NCBI GenBank assembly: GCA_007136145.1 | Contig: SLHN01000270.1 | Span: 1-9,644 of the forward strand | Origin: Thioalkalivibrio sp. | Lineage (GTDB): Bacteria; Pseudomonadota; Gammaproteobacteria; Ectothiorhodospirales; Ectothiorhodospiraceae | Direction: 5' to 3' | Length of the DNA stretch: 9,644 nt | The notes under the pieces: model-generated | The model's database searches: none | Told to the model about the DNA's origin: nothing | What the model saw: only the letters and a program-made list of their open reading frames with translations | Translations under genes and position numbers: made by a program | Shown here: in pieces, positions 1 to 6,813 of the stretch | Numbering within the stretch: the stretch's first letter is position 1 | Layout: the number at the start of each line of letters is the position of its first letter

Positions 1-198
1 GTGCAGGCGCAGCCGGAAGCGCGCGGGCGGCGTCAACCACAGGCTGACCGCAGCGGCGAAGACGGCCAGTGGCAGACCGAACCACCAGTCCCCGGTGCTG
101 CCGCTCAGGATCCACCAGACGCTCAGCAACAGCGCCAGGCGCAACGCGTAGGCGCTGAACCAGGACAGGCGGTTCACTGCGTGCCGTCGTTCTGTCAT
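1..198 (-). CDS. Probable Na+/H+ (multi-cation) antiporter subunit E, MnhE/MrpE-like (5' part only)
   Basis: An open frame runs from an ATG at 198-196 off the left edge, giving 66 residues without a stop. A GGAG Shine-Dalgarno lies at 206-203, four bases before the ATG. The protein begins with a short basic stretch (MTERRHAVNRL). Two hydrophobic segments follow, at about residues 12-33 and 38-56, with the signature-like run SVWWILSGSTGDWWFG between them, and then a basic PPARFRLRL turn. A short N terminus, a W-x-LSG motif between two membrane helices and an Arg-rich turn are what I recall of MnhE/MrpE subunits, which sit in the inner membrane as part of a multi-subunit cation/proton antiporter. 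The other subunit genes, if present, would be to the left of the window. The assignment rests on about 40% of the usual length, so another small membrane protein is possible. Confidence 0.5.
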   Translation of the reverse strand, partial: MTERRHAVNRLSWFSAYALRLALLLSVWWILSGSTGDWWFGLPLAVFAAAVSLWLTPPARFRLRLH

Positions 199-508
199 GG
201 TGCTCCATCAAAAGAGGATCAAATACCGATTATCCAGTACTGCAGGCAGCGGGCATAGGATAGAGAACGGAAAGTTGTTCTGCAGCCAGCCGGGGCGCGC
301 AGTACTGATCCAGTATGCCCATCACAAGCTATCCCAGCACCGTCGGCGCGTCCAGGGTGCCCCAGGCTCCGCTCCTCGCGATGACGAACAGATCAGCGCT
401 TCCCGCATTCGACAGCGGTATGCGATGGATCATGGATTCTTCAGTCTTACTGACACAGACTGCAACGCTATGTTGCCCTGAAAACCGTCCCTTCCCCAGG
501 AGACCACC
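199..508. other. Divergent intergenic region between the antiporter-like gene and the protoporphyrinogen oxidase gene
   Basis: There is no convincing gene in these 310 bases; the short frames here lack codon bias and recognisable protein content. Both flanking genes start outward from the region, so it should hold both promoters. I see no clear sigma-70 pair. The best fragment is GATAAT on the minus strand (234-229) without a good -35 box. The stretch 232-318 carries repeated short motifs that are listed separately. Ribosome-binding sites flank both ends: GGAG at 206-203 on the minus strand and AGGAGA at 498-503 on the plus strand. Confidence 0.6.
232..318. repeat. Short repeated palindromic motifs (CAGTACTG twice; CTGCAG-N-CAGC twice)
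   Basis: The self-complementary octamer CAGTACTG occurs at 235-242 and 300-307, 65 bases apart. A near copy of the first context, ATCCAGTATGCC, follows at 308-319 and compares with ATCCAGTACTGC at 232-243. In addition CTGCAGGCAGC (240-250) recurs as CTGCAGCCAGC (280-290), exactly 40 bases on with one difference. Position in a divergent promoter region makes an operator for a dimeric regulator possible. The motifs are short and no regulator is encoded in the window, so function is inference. Confidence 0.35.
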
Positions 509-1843
509 ATGCGCACTGCGATTATCGGCGCCGGCATCAGCGGCCTGACAACGGCTTTTTATCTCGAAAAGGCCCGGCCCGATCGAGAAATTCATCTTTT
601 CGATGCCGAGCCCATCCCCGGTGGCACCATGCGGACCGATACCTTGAACGGATTTCACTTCGAGGCCGGGGGCAACGGTTTTCTGACCAACAAGCCAGAC
701 AGCATGCAACTGGTCAAGGATTCCGGGGCAGAGGACCTGTTGTTGCCGAGCTCCGATGCCGCGCGGAAACGATATATCTTCACCGATCGGTTGCACCGGC
801 TGCCAGAAGCTCCGGGGCCGTTCCTTGCCACTCGCCTGATCAGTATGGGTGCAAAGATGCGCCTGGCCGGCGAATTCTTCGTGCCGAAGCGCAAGGGAGA
901 GGGCGAAGAGACGCTGCAGGAGTTCGGCTACCGCAGGGTCGGCAGGGAATTCACAGACGTTTTTCTGGACGCGATGACCGCTGGCATATATGCGACCACT
1001 CCGGACAAGGTCTCGGTGAACGCTGCGTTTCCATTGGTGGTACGCCTTGAACAGGAGCATGGCGGGCTGTTCCGGGGCATGCTCGCTCGGCGCAAGAAGC
1101 AGGCGGGGCCAGGTGGGATTCTGATGAGCTTCAGGGGTGGTGTCGGCAGTTTCATCGAGCATCTGCGTCAAACCATCTCCGTCGAGTGGCATCTCGGCGC
1201 ACCGGTGGAGAGCGTTGTGCCCGATGGTTCCGGATACCGCGTGCGGACCGGTGATTTCGACGAGGTCTTCGACCAGGTGGTGGTGAGCACCCAGGCCCAC
1301 GCCGCCGCCGGCATGTTGCGGTCGCTGGATGCGGACCTTGCCAGCCGGCTCGAAGCGATCGAATATTCACCCGTCGCTGTCGTCGGGCTGGGCTGGAAGG
1401 AGCTTGATCACCCGCTCGACGGCTTTGGGCTATTGACCACGACCAGTGCCGGTCTGCCGGTGCTCGGAGTGCTCTGGGACAGCAGCATCTTTCCCGACCG
1501 CGCGCCCGAGGGGTCCAGGAGTGTCCGGGTGATGATCGGTGGGCAGCGGAATCCGGAACTCGTGCAGCAGGACGAGGCTGGACTGATCGCCACGGCTCGC
1601 GAGGGCCTGCGGCTCACCATGGGAGTGGACAAGCAGCCCGACGTCACTTTCGTCCAGCGTTGGGACAACGGCATCCCTTCCTACCGTGTTGGACACATCG
1701 CCGCGGTAGACGAACTCTTCACTCACCTGGAGCAGTATCCGGGCCTGCACCTGGGTGGCAACGCCTATCGTGGCATCGCCATGAACGACTGCGTACGGAA
1801 CGCGCGCCAATTGGCCGAGGAGCTGGCACAGGCTGGGGGCTAG
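509..1843 (+). CDS. hemY: Protoporphyrinogen oxidase, HemY-type FAD enzyme
   Basis: This 444-residue protein is a member of the oxygen-dependent protoporphyrinogen oxidase family (often labelled hemG in databases, though unrelated to the short flavodoxin-like E. coli HemG). The family oxidises protoporphyrinogen IX to protoporphyrin IX, the step before ferrochelatase. The N terminus carries the dinucleotide-binding motif GAGISG (residues 7-12). It is followed by the acidic end of strand 2 (HLFDAE) and the GG-T-R motif PGGTMRTD, then HFEAGGNGF typical of this family. The C terminus has the FAD-binding LGGNAYRGIAMNDC (about 415-428), close to the family's AGN-YRG motif. No signal peptide is visible. 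The start is fixed by AGGAGA at 498-503. Length fits the family (about 440-470). Its 3' end faces mutM, 95 bases away. Other amine-oxidase-fold flavoproteins are possible but fit less well. Confidence 0.88.
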   Translation: MRTAIIGAGISGLTTAFYLEKARPDREIHLFDAEPIPGGTMRTDTLNGFHFEAGGNGFLTNKPDSMQLVKDSGAEDLLLPSSDAARKRYIFTDRLHRLPEAPGPFLATRLISMGAKMRLAGEFFVPKRKGEGEETLQEFGYRRVGREFTDVFLDAMTAGIYATTPDKVSVNAAFPLVVRLEQEHGGLFRGMLARRKKQAGPGGILMSFRGGVGSFIEHLRQTISVEWHLGAPVESVVPDGSGYRVRTGDFDEVFDQVVVSTQAHAAAGMLRSLDADLASRLEAIEYSPVAVVGLGWKELDHPLDGFGLLTTTSAGLPVLGVLWDSSIFPDRAPEGSRSVRVMIGGQRNPELVQQDEAGLIATAREGLRLTMGVDKQPDVTFVQRWDNGIPSYRVGHIAAVDELFTHLEQYPGLHLGGNAYRGIAMNDCVRNARQLAEELAQAGG

Positions 1844-1938
1844 TGGGCCATGCGGGGCGATGGCGAACCGCACCAATGGCCGTGGCGTGGGGGCAGCATC
1901 CACTTTTGGCGTTTCCTGGCGCGGGACTGCTGTGAGGG

Positions 1939-2754
1939 TCAGCGCTGACAAGTCGGGCAGTAGGCACTCGCGCGGTTGCCGATGGGGCGGTTGCGGATCA
2001 TCGTCGAACAGGTGGTGCAGCATTGCCCCTCGCGACCGTACACGCGCAGGTGCTGGCGGAAGTAACCGTGGCTGCCATCTTCGTGTACGAAGTCGCGCAG
2101 CGTCGTGCCGCCCTGGCTGATCGCGTCGCTGAGCACCGCGCGGATCTGCGTGGCCAGTTCGCCGTATTCGCCGCGGGACACCCGGCGCGCCGCGCGACCG
2201 GGGCGGATGCCTGCGAGGAACAGGGATTCGCTGGCGTAGATGTTCCCGACCCCGACAACAACCCGCTGATCCATGATGAACGCCTTCACTGCCGCGCGGC
2301 GCCCGCGGCTGAGGCGATGCAGGTGGTCGCCGTCGAAGTCGTCGCCCAGCGGTTCCGGACCCAGCGCAGCCAGCAGCGGGTGCACTGTCGGAGGCATTGG
2401 CAACGGCAGGCAGCAGCCGAACCGGCGGGGATCGTGCAGGCGGATCTCGAAACCATCGTCGAGTGCGAAGATCAGGTGATCATGGGTGCGCAGCGGAGTC
2501 TCCGGGGTGCAGCGACGCAGGCTCCCTGACATCCCCAGGTGCAGCAGCAGGCCGGGACCGTCGGTTTCCAGCAGCAGGTACTTCGCGCGGCGCTGGAGGC
2601 TCAGGATGCGATGCCCGGCCAGCGTTGCCGGCAGATCGCCTGGGACCGGCCAGCGCAGCCGGGCGTCGCGCAGCGTGAGCCGAAGGATCTTGCGGCCGAG
2701 CAGGTGGGGTTCGAGGCCCCGCCGAGTGGTCTCGACCTCAGGGAGTTCGGGCAT
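1939..2754 (-). CDS. mutM: Formamidopyrimidine-DNA glycosylase (Fpg/MutM)
   Basis: This 271-residue enzyme removes oxidised purines such as 8-oxoguanine and formamidopyrimidines and nicks the abasic site. The start is the ATG at 2754-2752, because the mature protein must begin PELPEVE, with Pro2 as the catalytic nucleophile and Glu3 next to it. An upstream in-frame ATG would bury that proline, so it is rejected. Also visible are Lys58 (RRAKYLL), Met75 in HLGMSG, Arg110 and Phe112 in DPRRFG, Lys157 in AVKAFIMDQ, and the H2TH-region motif VGVGNIYASE (about 167-176). A C-terminal zinc finger with CxxC-x16-CxxC spacing ends in CPTCQR. All catalytic and lesion-probing residues known for the family are present, so it should be active. 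The first 17 bases overlap the end of the chorismatase gene, which suggests co-transcription and translational coupling. Confidence 0.97.
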   Translation of the reverse strand: MPELPEVETTRRGLEPHLLGRKILRLTLRDARLRWPVPGDLPATLAGHRILSLQRRAKYLLLETDGPGLLLHLGMSGSLRRCTPETPLRTHDHLIFALDDGFEIRLHDPRRFGCCLPLPMPPTVHPLLAALGPEPLGDDFDGDHLHRLSRGRRAAVKAFIMDQRVVVGVGNIYASESLFLAGIRPGRAARRVSRGEYGELATQIRAVLSDAISQGGTTLRDFVHEDGSHGYFRQHLRVYGREGQCCTTCSTMIRNRPIGNRASAYCPTCQR

Positions 2755-3775
2755 GCACGCCCTCGATTTCCACCAGGAGTTCGCGTCGGCAGACATCACC
2801 CAGGACCCAGTGCACGGCGGGGGTATGTGGATAGTGCTCGGAGAGAATTCCTGCCACTACCGGCTGATCTTCCGGCCGACGCAGGTAAACGCGCAGCCAG
2901 GCGGGTGGAGGCAGGTCGTTGCCCGCAGTGGCGTGCAGAGCATCGAGGTTGGCAAGGATCTCGCGCGCCTGCGCGGCGCAGTCGCCGACATGCCGGCTTT
3001 CGTGCCCGGTGATGCTTGCGGTGCCTGACAACAGTAGTTGCGGCCCTTCGGTGGTCTCGATCCGGGTCGCGCGGGCGAACGCCGGACTTTCCGGGCTGTA
3101 TTGCTCCGGGTAGCGGTAGGCGCTGATCTGGCGCGGGTTCTCGATCGCCTTGCCGGGACAGCGGGCGGCGATCAGGTAGACAAACAGGCCGGCGGCGCGG
3201 GTTCCGATCGCGGTCGCGGCGGGCATGCTTTCCTCGGTGATCCCGAGTTCGTCGAGGGCCAAACCACGTCCGATACAGAACGACTGGTAGCGTTCCAGTC
3301 CATCTTCATCGCCATGAATATCGCTGAAATAGTTCCAGATGCGGACGGGGTATGGGAACCCTCGCGCGCGGACGGCGAGGAAGAGGTCCAGGTAGGCTTG
3401 CCGGGTGGTGTCCGCGAGGGTGGTGTCCGGCTGGTGCCAGGCTGCGAACAGCACATCGGCGTGCTCGAGCAGATGGACGTGTCCCTCCAGCGATGCCCGG
3501 CCTGGGCCATCGGCACGCCATTCCTCGATCCTGTAACTCGCGGCAAGGGATTCAAGCCCCGGCGCGACGGACAAACAGCCATCGCGCAGGTTCACCCCGG
3601 GTGGATGGTCGGCGTGCACTCGCAGGCACGCGCATGAGCCCGTCTCGGGAGTGCGCGGCAGCAGACTGGTGTTCAGTGGCAGTGCCATGTTCGAAGACGC
3701 ATAGGCCTTTTCGCGGGAGTGGGCGGGCGGCTGATCGGCTTGTTGCACCGGCCAGGACCCGAGGCCCTCAAGCAT
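2738..3775 (-). CDS. Chorismatase of the XanB2/FkbO/Hyg5 family
   Basis: Up to 345 residues, resembling the RidA-like-fold chorismatases often annotated 'pteridine-dependent deoxygenase'. Family members convert chorismate to 3-hydroxybenzoate (Hyg5), to 3- and 4-hydroxybenzoate (Xanthomonas XanB2), or to a dihydrodiol (FkbO), plus pyruvate where the enolpyruvyl group is lost. Seen here: VRIWNYFSDI (144-153), LERYQSFCIGR (160-170), ENPRQISAYRYP (212-223), SGTASITGHESRH (250-262) and a C-terminal LVEIEG (334-339), whose glutamate lies where I recall the catalytic Glu in FkbO/Hyg5. Which product is formed cannot be read with confidence. The start is uncertain. ATG 3775 has a close AGGG and gives the usual family length. 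ATG 3688 (316 residues, MALPLNTS) removes an unconserved-looking leader but has no clear Shine-Dalgarno. It is followed by mutM with a 17-base overlap. No ubiC-like gene is in the window, so a role in supplying 4-hydroxybenzoate for ubiquinone is possible but inferred. Confidence 0.85.
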   Translation of the reverse strand: MLEGLGSWPVQQADQPPAHSREKAYASSNMALPLNTSLLPRTPETGSCACLRVHADHPPGVNLRDGCLSVAPGLESLAASYRIEEWRADGPGRASLEGHVHLLEHADVLFAAWHQPDTTLADTTRQAYLDLFLAVRARGFPYPVRIWNYFSDIHGDEDGLERYQSFCIGRGLALDELGITEESMPAATAIGTRAAGLFVYLIAARCPGKAIENPRQISAYRYPEQYSPESPAFARATRIETTEGPQLLLSGTASITGHESRHVGDCAAQAREILANLDALHATAGNDLPPPAWLRVYLRRPEDQPVVAGILSEHYPHTPAVHWVLGDVCRRELLVEIEGVHARTP

Positions 3776-4030
3776 AAGCCCTGACGGCCCGGGAGCGTAG
3801 TTCTGTCGCGGGTCGTGTGCGAAGATGTCGGGCGATTCGAAGAGCCGAACACAGGACCGCGATCAAGGGATGGGGCAGGTTGGCCCATTGCATGACCAGC
3901 CCACCGAAACGGTCTGGCCGGCTCACCGTGGTTCAGGGTTCGGCTTGCTGGACTGTCCCGCGTGTGGCGGGGCTGCGTCTCTGAAGGCCTGAAGGATTTT
4001 CGCGTTATTTCGCTTACACGAGGATATGGC

Positions 4031-4237
4031 ATGGACTCAATCGAAGCCCCCTTCGGCGAGGTCATCGAACTGCGCCAGATTATCCATGACTCCGGTGTTC
4101 CACTGCTACGGGTTCTGATCCGTGATGGCGGCCGCTACACGAAGCTCGAGCTCGACCCGGCAACGGCTCATCGCTGGGGGCAGATGATGGTGCGGTGGGC
4201 ACGAACGATCGCGGACAAGGAAGACCCGCCGGCCTGA
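4031..4237 (+). CDS. Small conserved-looking hypothetical protein (68 aa)
   Basis: I cannot name the function. The frame begins at ATG 4031 with GAGGA at 4020-4024, six bases upstream, and ends at TGA 4235-4237. The protein (MDSIEAPFGEVIELRQ...) is soluble-looking and has no signal peptide or membrane segment. Residues 6-44 alternate hydrophobic and charged positions (EVIELRQI, PLLRVLIRD, RYTKLELD), suggesting a small beta-sheet. They are followed by a C-terminal helix rich in Trp and Arg (ATAHRWGQMMVRWARTI, about 46-62). Good codon bias, a proper ribosome site and a compact fold-like pattern support a real gene. It is the only plus-strand gene between the chorismatase and rpmG, and it converges with rpmG. 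A domain-of-unknown-function family is likely. Confidence 0.75.
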   Translation: MDSIEAPFGEVIELRQIIHDSGVPLLRVLIRDGGRYTKLELDPATAHRWGQMMVRWARTIADKEDPPA

Positions 4238-4240
4238 CCA

Positions 4241-4271
4241 GAAACAGGAAGGCCCGGGCTGAACCGGGCCC
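4241..4271 (-). terminator. Rho-independent terminator of the rpmB-rpmG operon
   Basis: A perfect 7-bp GC stem, GGCCCGG (4251-4257) with CCGGGCC (4264-4270), encloses a 6-base loop. Read on the minus strand it is followed by TTCCTGTTTC, a moderately T-rich tail, about 30 bases after the rpmG stop. On the plus strand no T tract follows, so it chiefly serves the minus strand. It may still form a stop signal for the convergent small gene. Confidence 0.7.
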
Positions 4272-4300
4272 AGTGTAGGTCCTGCCAGGATTGCAGAGTC

Positions 4301-4468
4301 CTACTTGATCTTCGCTTCCTTGTACATCACATGCTGACGGACGACGGGATCGTACTTCTTGATCTGCATCTTTTCCGGCATGTTCCGCTTGTTCTTGGTG
4401 GTGGTATAAAAGTGCCCGGTACCGGCACTGGACACCAACCGAATCTTGTCGCGTACGCCTTTGGCCAT
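4301..4468 (-). CDS. rpmG: Large-subunit ribosomal protein L33 (bL33)
   Basis: This 55-residue basic protein is nearly identical to E. coli L33: it begins MAKGVRDKIRLVSSAGTGHF, contains YTTTKNKRN and ends DPVVRQHVMYKEAKIK. It is a structural protein of the 50S subunit near the E site. The four zinc-binding cysteines of the alternative form are absent, so this is the zinc-independent type. AAGGAG lies about seven bases before the ATG. It follows rpmB by 12 bases in the same direction, and the pair is a conserved operon. A terminator lies directly downstream. Confidence 0.97.
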   Translation of the reverse strand: MAKGVRDKIRLVSSAGTGHFYTTTKNKRNMPEKMQIKKYDPVVRQHVMYKEAKIK

Positions 4469-4480
4469 TTCGCTTCTCCT

Positions 4481-4717
4481 TTAGACCTTTTCGCCGCGTG
4501 CGCGCAGGTCGGACAGCACGGCATCGATACCGCGCTTGTCGATCATGCGCATCCCCTTGCTGCTAAGGCGCAGGCGGACGAAGCGCTGCTCGCTCTCCAC
4601 CCAGAATCGGTGCGAGTGCAGATTGGGCAAAAAGCGCCGGCGGGTTTTGTTGTTGGCGTGGGAAACGTTGTTTCCCGTGATCGGGCGCTTGCCCGTCACC
4701 TGGCAGACTCGTGCCAT
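4481..4717 (-). CDS. rpmB: Large-subunit ribosomal protein L28 (bL28)
   Basis: This 78-residue basic protein begins MARVCQVTGKRPITGNNVSH, has the conserved NNKTRRRFLPNLH and ends in LRARGEKV, matching gammaproteobacterial L28 in length and sequence. It is a component of the 50S subunit. The frame extends upstream of ATG 4717, but that part is low-complexity and unlike L28. GGAG about eight bases before 4717 fixes the start. It is the first gene of the rpmB-rpmG pair. A candidate promoter lies about 45 bases upstream. In E. coli radC is upstream; here pckG lies there instead, in the same direction, with a hairpin between. Confidence 0.97.
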   Translation of the reverse strand: MARVCQVTGKRPITGNNVSHANNKTRRRFLPNLHSHRFWVESEQRFVRLRLSSKGMRMIDKRGIDAVLSDLRARGEKV

Positions 4718-4761
4718 GGTAATGACTCCGGTAGGGATTCGACCTTCACGAAAGGCGGTGA

Positions 4762-4790
4762 AAGGTAGCAGAAGCGCCCCCGCCACGCAA
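4762..4790 (-). promoter_or_regulatory. Candidate sigma-70 promoter for rpmB-rpmG (extended -10)
   Basis: On the minus strand TTGCGT (4790-4785) is separated by exactly 17 bases from TACCTT (4767-4762). TGC immediately precedes the -10 box, giving an extended -10 element. Hexamer matches are modest (3 of 6 each), but the spacing, TGn and position about 45 bases upstream of the rpmB ATG are right. This is a prediction only. Confidence 0.4.
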
Positions 4791-4831
4791 GCGCTCGCCC
4801 GACGCGCTGTTCGCCTGAATGCCGCCCCCGG

Positions 4832-4869
4832 GTTCGCGCACGATGTGGGAGCGGGCCTCGCCCGCGAAC
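4832..4869. repeat. REP-like palindromic sequence
   Basis: The core TGTGGGAGCGGGCCTCGCCC (4844-4863) contains the stem GCGGGC (4851-4856) and GCCCGC (4860-4865) around a 3-base loop. An alternative outer pairing is GTTCGCG (4832-4838) with CGCGAAC (4863-4869). It closely resembles the GTGGGAGCGGGC-type repetitive extragenic palindromes that I recall from Pseudomonas and related bacteria. It lies between pckG and rpmB, the usual kind of location. Only one copy is present here, so repetitiveness in the genome is assumed. Confidence 0.6.
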
Positions 4870-4924
4870 GCGCCGAAGGCACGCCCGGCACAGGGCTCGC
4901 CCAGCGCGGTTGTCCAGCGAGAGC

Positions 4925-4949
4925 CTGGCCCCCGCATGGTGGGGGCCAG
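4925..4949 (-). terminator. Hairpin after pckG, probable terminator
   Basis: A perfect 9-bp stem, CTGGCCCCC (4925-4933) and GGGGGCCAG (4941-4949), with a 7-base loop, starts 23 bases beyond the pckG stop. On the minus strand the following bases (GCTCTCGCTGG) are not a clear T tract. It may therefore be a weak or Rho-assisted terminator, or an mRNA 3'-end stabiliser. Confidence 0.5.
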
Positions 4950-4971
4950 CAGGGTGGCGGTGGCCCGGCCT

Positions 4972-6813
4972 TCAGGTCCGTTCGGGCGCGAGGCCCCAGT
5001 GCTTTGGGGAACGCCAGAGGCTCGACAGCAGCAGTTCACGCATGAAGATGAACTCCTTCGGCAATTTGTCGTAAAGCTCCGAGAACAACTCGTCCTGCGA
5101 ATGGACTTCCTTCTTCCAGGCTTCGCGGTCGATCGACATGAGTTCGTTGAACTGCTCACGGGTGAAATCCTCGAGGCCACGCCAGTCCAGGTCCTCGTAA
5201 TGCGGCATGCGTCCGAGCGAGCTTTCCACCGCTGGGCGGTTGCCATGAACGCGGTCGATCACCCACTTCAACACGCGCATGTTTTCGCTGAACCCGGGCC
5301 ACAGGAACTGGCCGTCGGGACCGCGCCGAAACCAGTTCACCCCGAACACCTTCGGCGGGTAAGCCAGTTCGCGGCCGATCTGTAGCCAGTGATTGAAATA
5401 GTCCGCCATGTGGTAGCCGCAGAACGGCAGCATCGCGAACGGATCGCGGCGTACCTTGCCTTGTTCCCCGAAGGCGGCGGCGGTGGTTTCGGAGCCCATG
5501 GTCGCCGCCATGTACACGCCGAAGTTCCAGTTGAAGGCCTGCACGACCAGCGGCACCGTGGTACTCCGGCGGCCACCGAAAACGAACGCGTGGATCGGCA
5601 CTCCGGCCGGGTCTTCCCAGGCCGGGTCGATGGTCGGGCACTGAGAAGCCGGTGCGGTGAAACGGGCGTTCGGGTGGGCGGCGGGCTTGCCGCTGGTGGA
5701 ATCCCATGGCTGGCCGCGCCAGTCGATCAGCCCTTCCGGCGGGGTCTTGCTCAGACCTTCCCACCAGATGTCGCCATCCTCGGTGACTGCCACGTTGGTG
5801 AAGATGCTGTTGCTGCGAATGGTGGCCATCGCGCTGGCATTGGTCTGTTCGTTGGTCCCGGGTGCGACACCGAAGAAGCCGGCCTCGGGGTTGATCGCGC
5901 GCAGGCGTCCGTCGGGTCCGGGTTTGATCCAGGCGATGTCGTCGCCCACCGTGGTGATCTTCCAGCCGTCCTCGCGGAACGGCTCCGGTGGCACCAGCAT
6001 GGCCAGGTTGGTCTTGCCGCAGGCGCTGGGGAATGCGCCTGCGATGTAGGTGCGGGTCCCGTCCGGCGCTTCCGCGCCGAGAATCAGCATGTGTTCGGCG
6101 AGCCAGCCCTCGTTGCGGGCCATGGTCGAGGCGATGCGCAGCGCGAAGCATTTCTTGCCCAGCAGCGCGTTACCGCCGTAGCCGCTGCCGTAGGAAACGA
6201 TGCTCTTCTCCTCGGGGTAGTGAACGATGTACTTGGTTTCGGGGTTGCACGGCCACGGCACGTCCTTCTGGCCCTGCTCCAGCGGTGCGCCGACACTGTG
6301 CAGGCATTTCACGAACGGGCCGTCGTCGAGCACGTCGAGCACCGCCGATCCCATTCGCGTCATGATGCGCATGTTCACGACCACGTACGGCGAGTCGCTC
6401 AGTTCCACGCCGATTTGCGCGATCGGCGATCCGAGCGGACCCATGCTGAACGGGATCACGTACATGGTCCGGCCACGCATGCAGCCCGCGAACAAGCCTT
6501 TCAGGGTTTTCTTCATTTCCCGGGGGTCGACCCAGTTATTGGTCGGTCCCGCGTCCTTCTTGTTCACGCTGCAGACGTAGGTGCGATCTTCGACGCGCGC
6601 GACGTCGCTGGGGTCGCTTCGGGCGGCAAAGCAGCCCGGCCATTTTTCGGGATTCAGAGGCTGGAAGGTGCCGGCGGCGACGAGTTCCGCCGTCAGCCGG
6701 TCATATTCTTCCTGGGAACCGTCGCACCACTGGACGGTGTCGGGTTCACAAAGCGTTGCGATTTCATCTACCCAGGCGCGTAGTTCGGGATTTTGGGTCT
6801 GCGGTCGATTCAT
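4972..6813 (-). CDS. pckG: Phosphoenolpyruvate carboxykinase (GTP)
   Basis: This 613-residue cytosolic enzyme converts oxaloacetate and GTP to phosphoenolpyruvate, CO2 and GDP, the first committed step of gluconeogenesis from the TCA cycle. The GTP-type is clear from the P-loop FPSACGKTNLAM with the reactive Cys265, the metal-binding GDDIAWIK, FGGRRSTTVPLV, FNWNFGVYMAATMGSE and the C-terminal NWFRRGPDGQFLWPGF. The N-terminal substrate-binding segments are also present (RTYVCSVNKKDAGPTNNW, RTMYVIPFSMGPLGSP). Length matches the family (about 600-620). I chose ATG 6813 (MNRPQTQNPELRAWVDEIA) because GAGG lies about seven bases before it. Upstream in-frame ATGs at 6825 and 6855 add an unconserved leader. 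It stands alone between a 254-base gap to rpmB and a 269-base gap to the exporter gene. No broken motif is seen. Confidence 0.97.
   Translation of the reverse strand: MNRPQTQNPELRAWVDEIATLCEPDTVQWCDGSQEEYDRLTAELVAAGTFQPLNPEKWPGCFAARSDPSDVARVEDRTYVCSVNKKDAGPTNNWVDPREMKKTLKGLFAGCMRGRTMYVIPFSMGPLGSPIAQIGVELSDSPYVVVNMRIMTRMGSAVLDVLDDGPFVKCLHSVGAPLEQGQKDVPWPCNPETKYIVHYPEEKSIVSYGSGYGGNALLGKKCFALRIASTMARNEGWLAEHMLILGAEAPDGTRTYIAGAFPSACGKTNLAMLVPPEPFREDGWKITTVGDDIAWIKPGPDGRLRAINPEAGFFGVAPGTNEQTNASAMATIRSNSIFTNVAVTEDGDIWWEGLSKTPPEGLIDWRGQPWDSTSGKPAAHPNARFTAPASQCPTIDPAWEDPAGVPIHAFVFGGRRSTTVPLVVQAFNWNFGVYMAATMGSETTAAAFGEQGKVRRDPFAMLPFCGYHMADYFNHWLQIGRELAYPPKVFGVNWFRRGPDGQFLWPGFSENMRVLKWVIDRVHGNRPAVESSLGRMPHYEDLDWRGLEDFTREQFNELMSIDREAWKKEVHSQDELFSELYDKLPKEFIFMRELLLSSLWRSPKHWGLAPERT

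Noticed and set aside
329..1300. Long minus-strand open frame (323 codons) opposite the protoporphyrinogen oxidase gene
   Set aside because: It is antisense to a clearly recognised enzyme and its protein has no recognisable family features; a GC-bias shadow frame.
3957..3971. Small hairpin CCCGC/GCGGG upstream of the 68-aa gene
   Set aside because: Only five base pairs with a 5-base loop and no T tract; expected by chance in GC-rich DNA.
5389..6783. Long plus-strand open frame (464 codons) opposite pckG
   Set aside because: It lies within a fully conserved pckG gene, and the translated protein is His/Arg/Gly-rich without motifs; a shadow frame.
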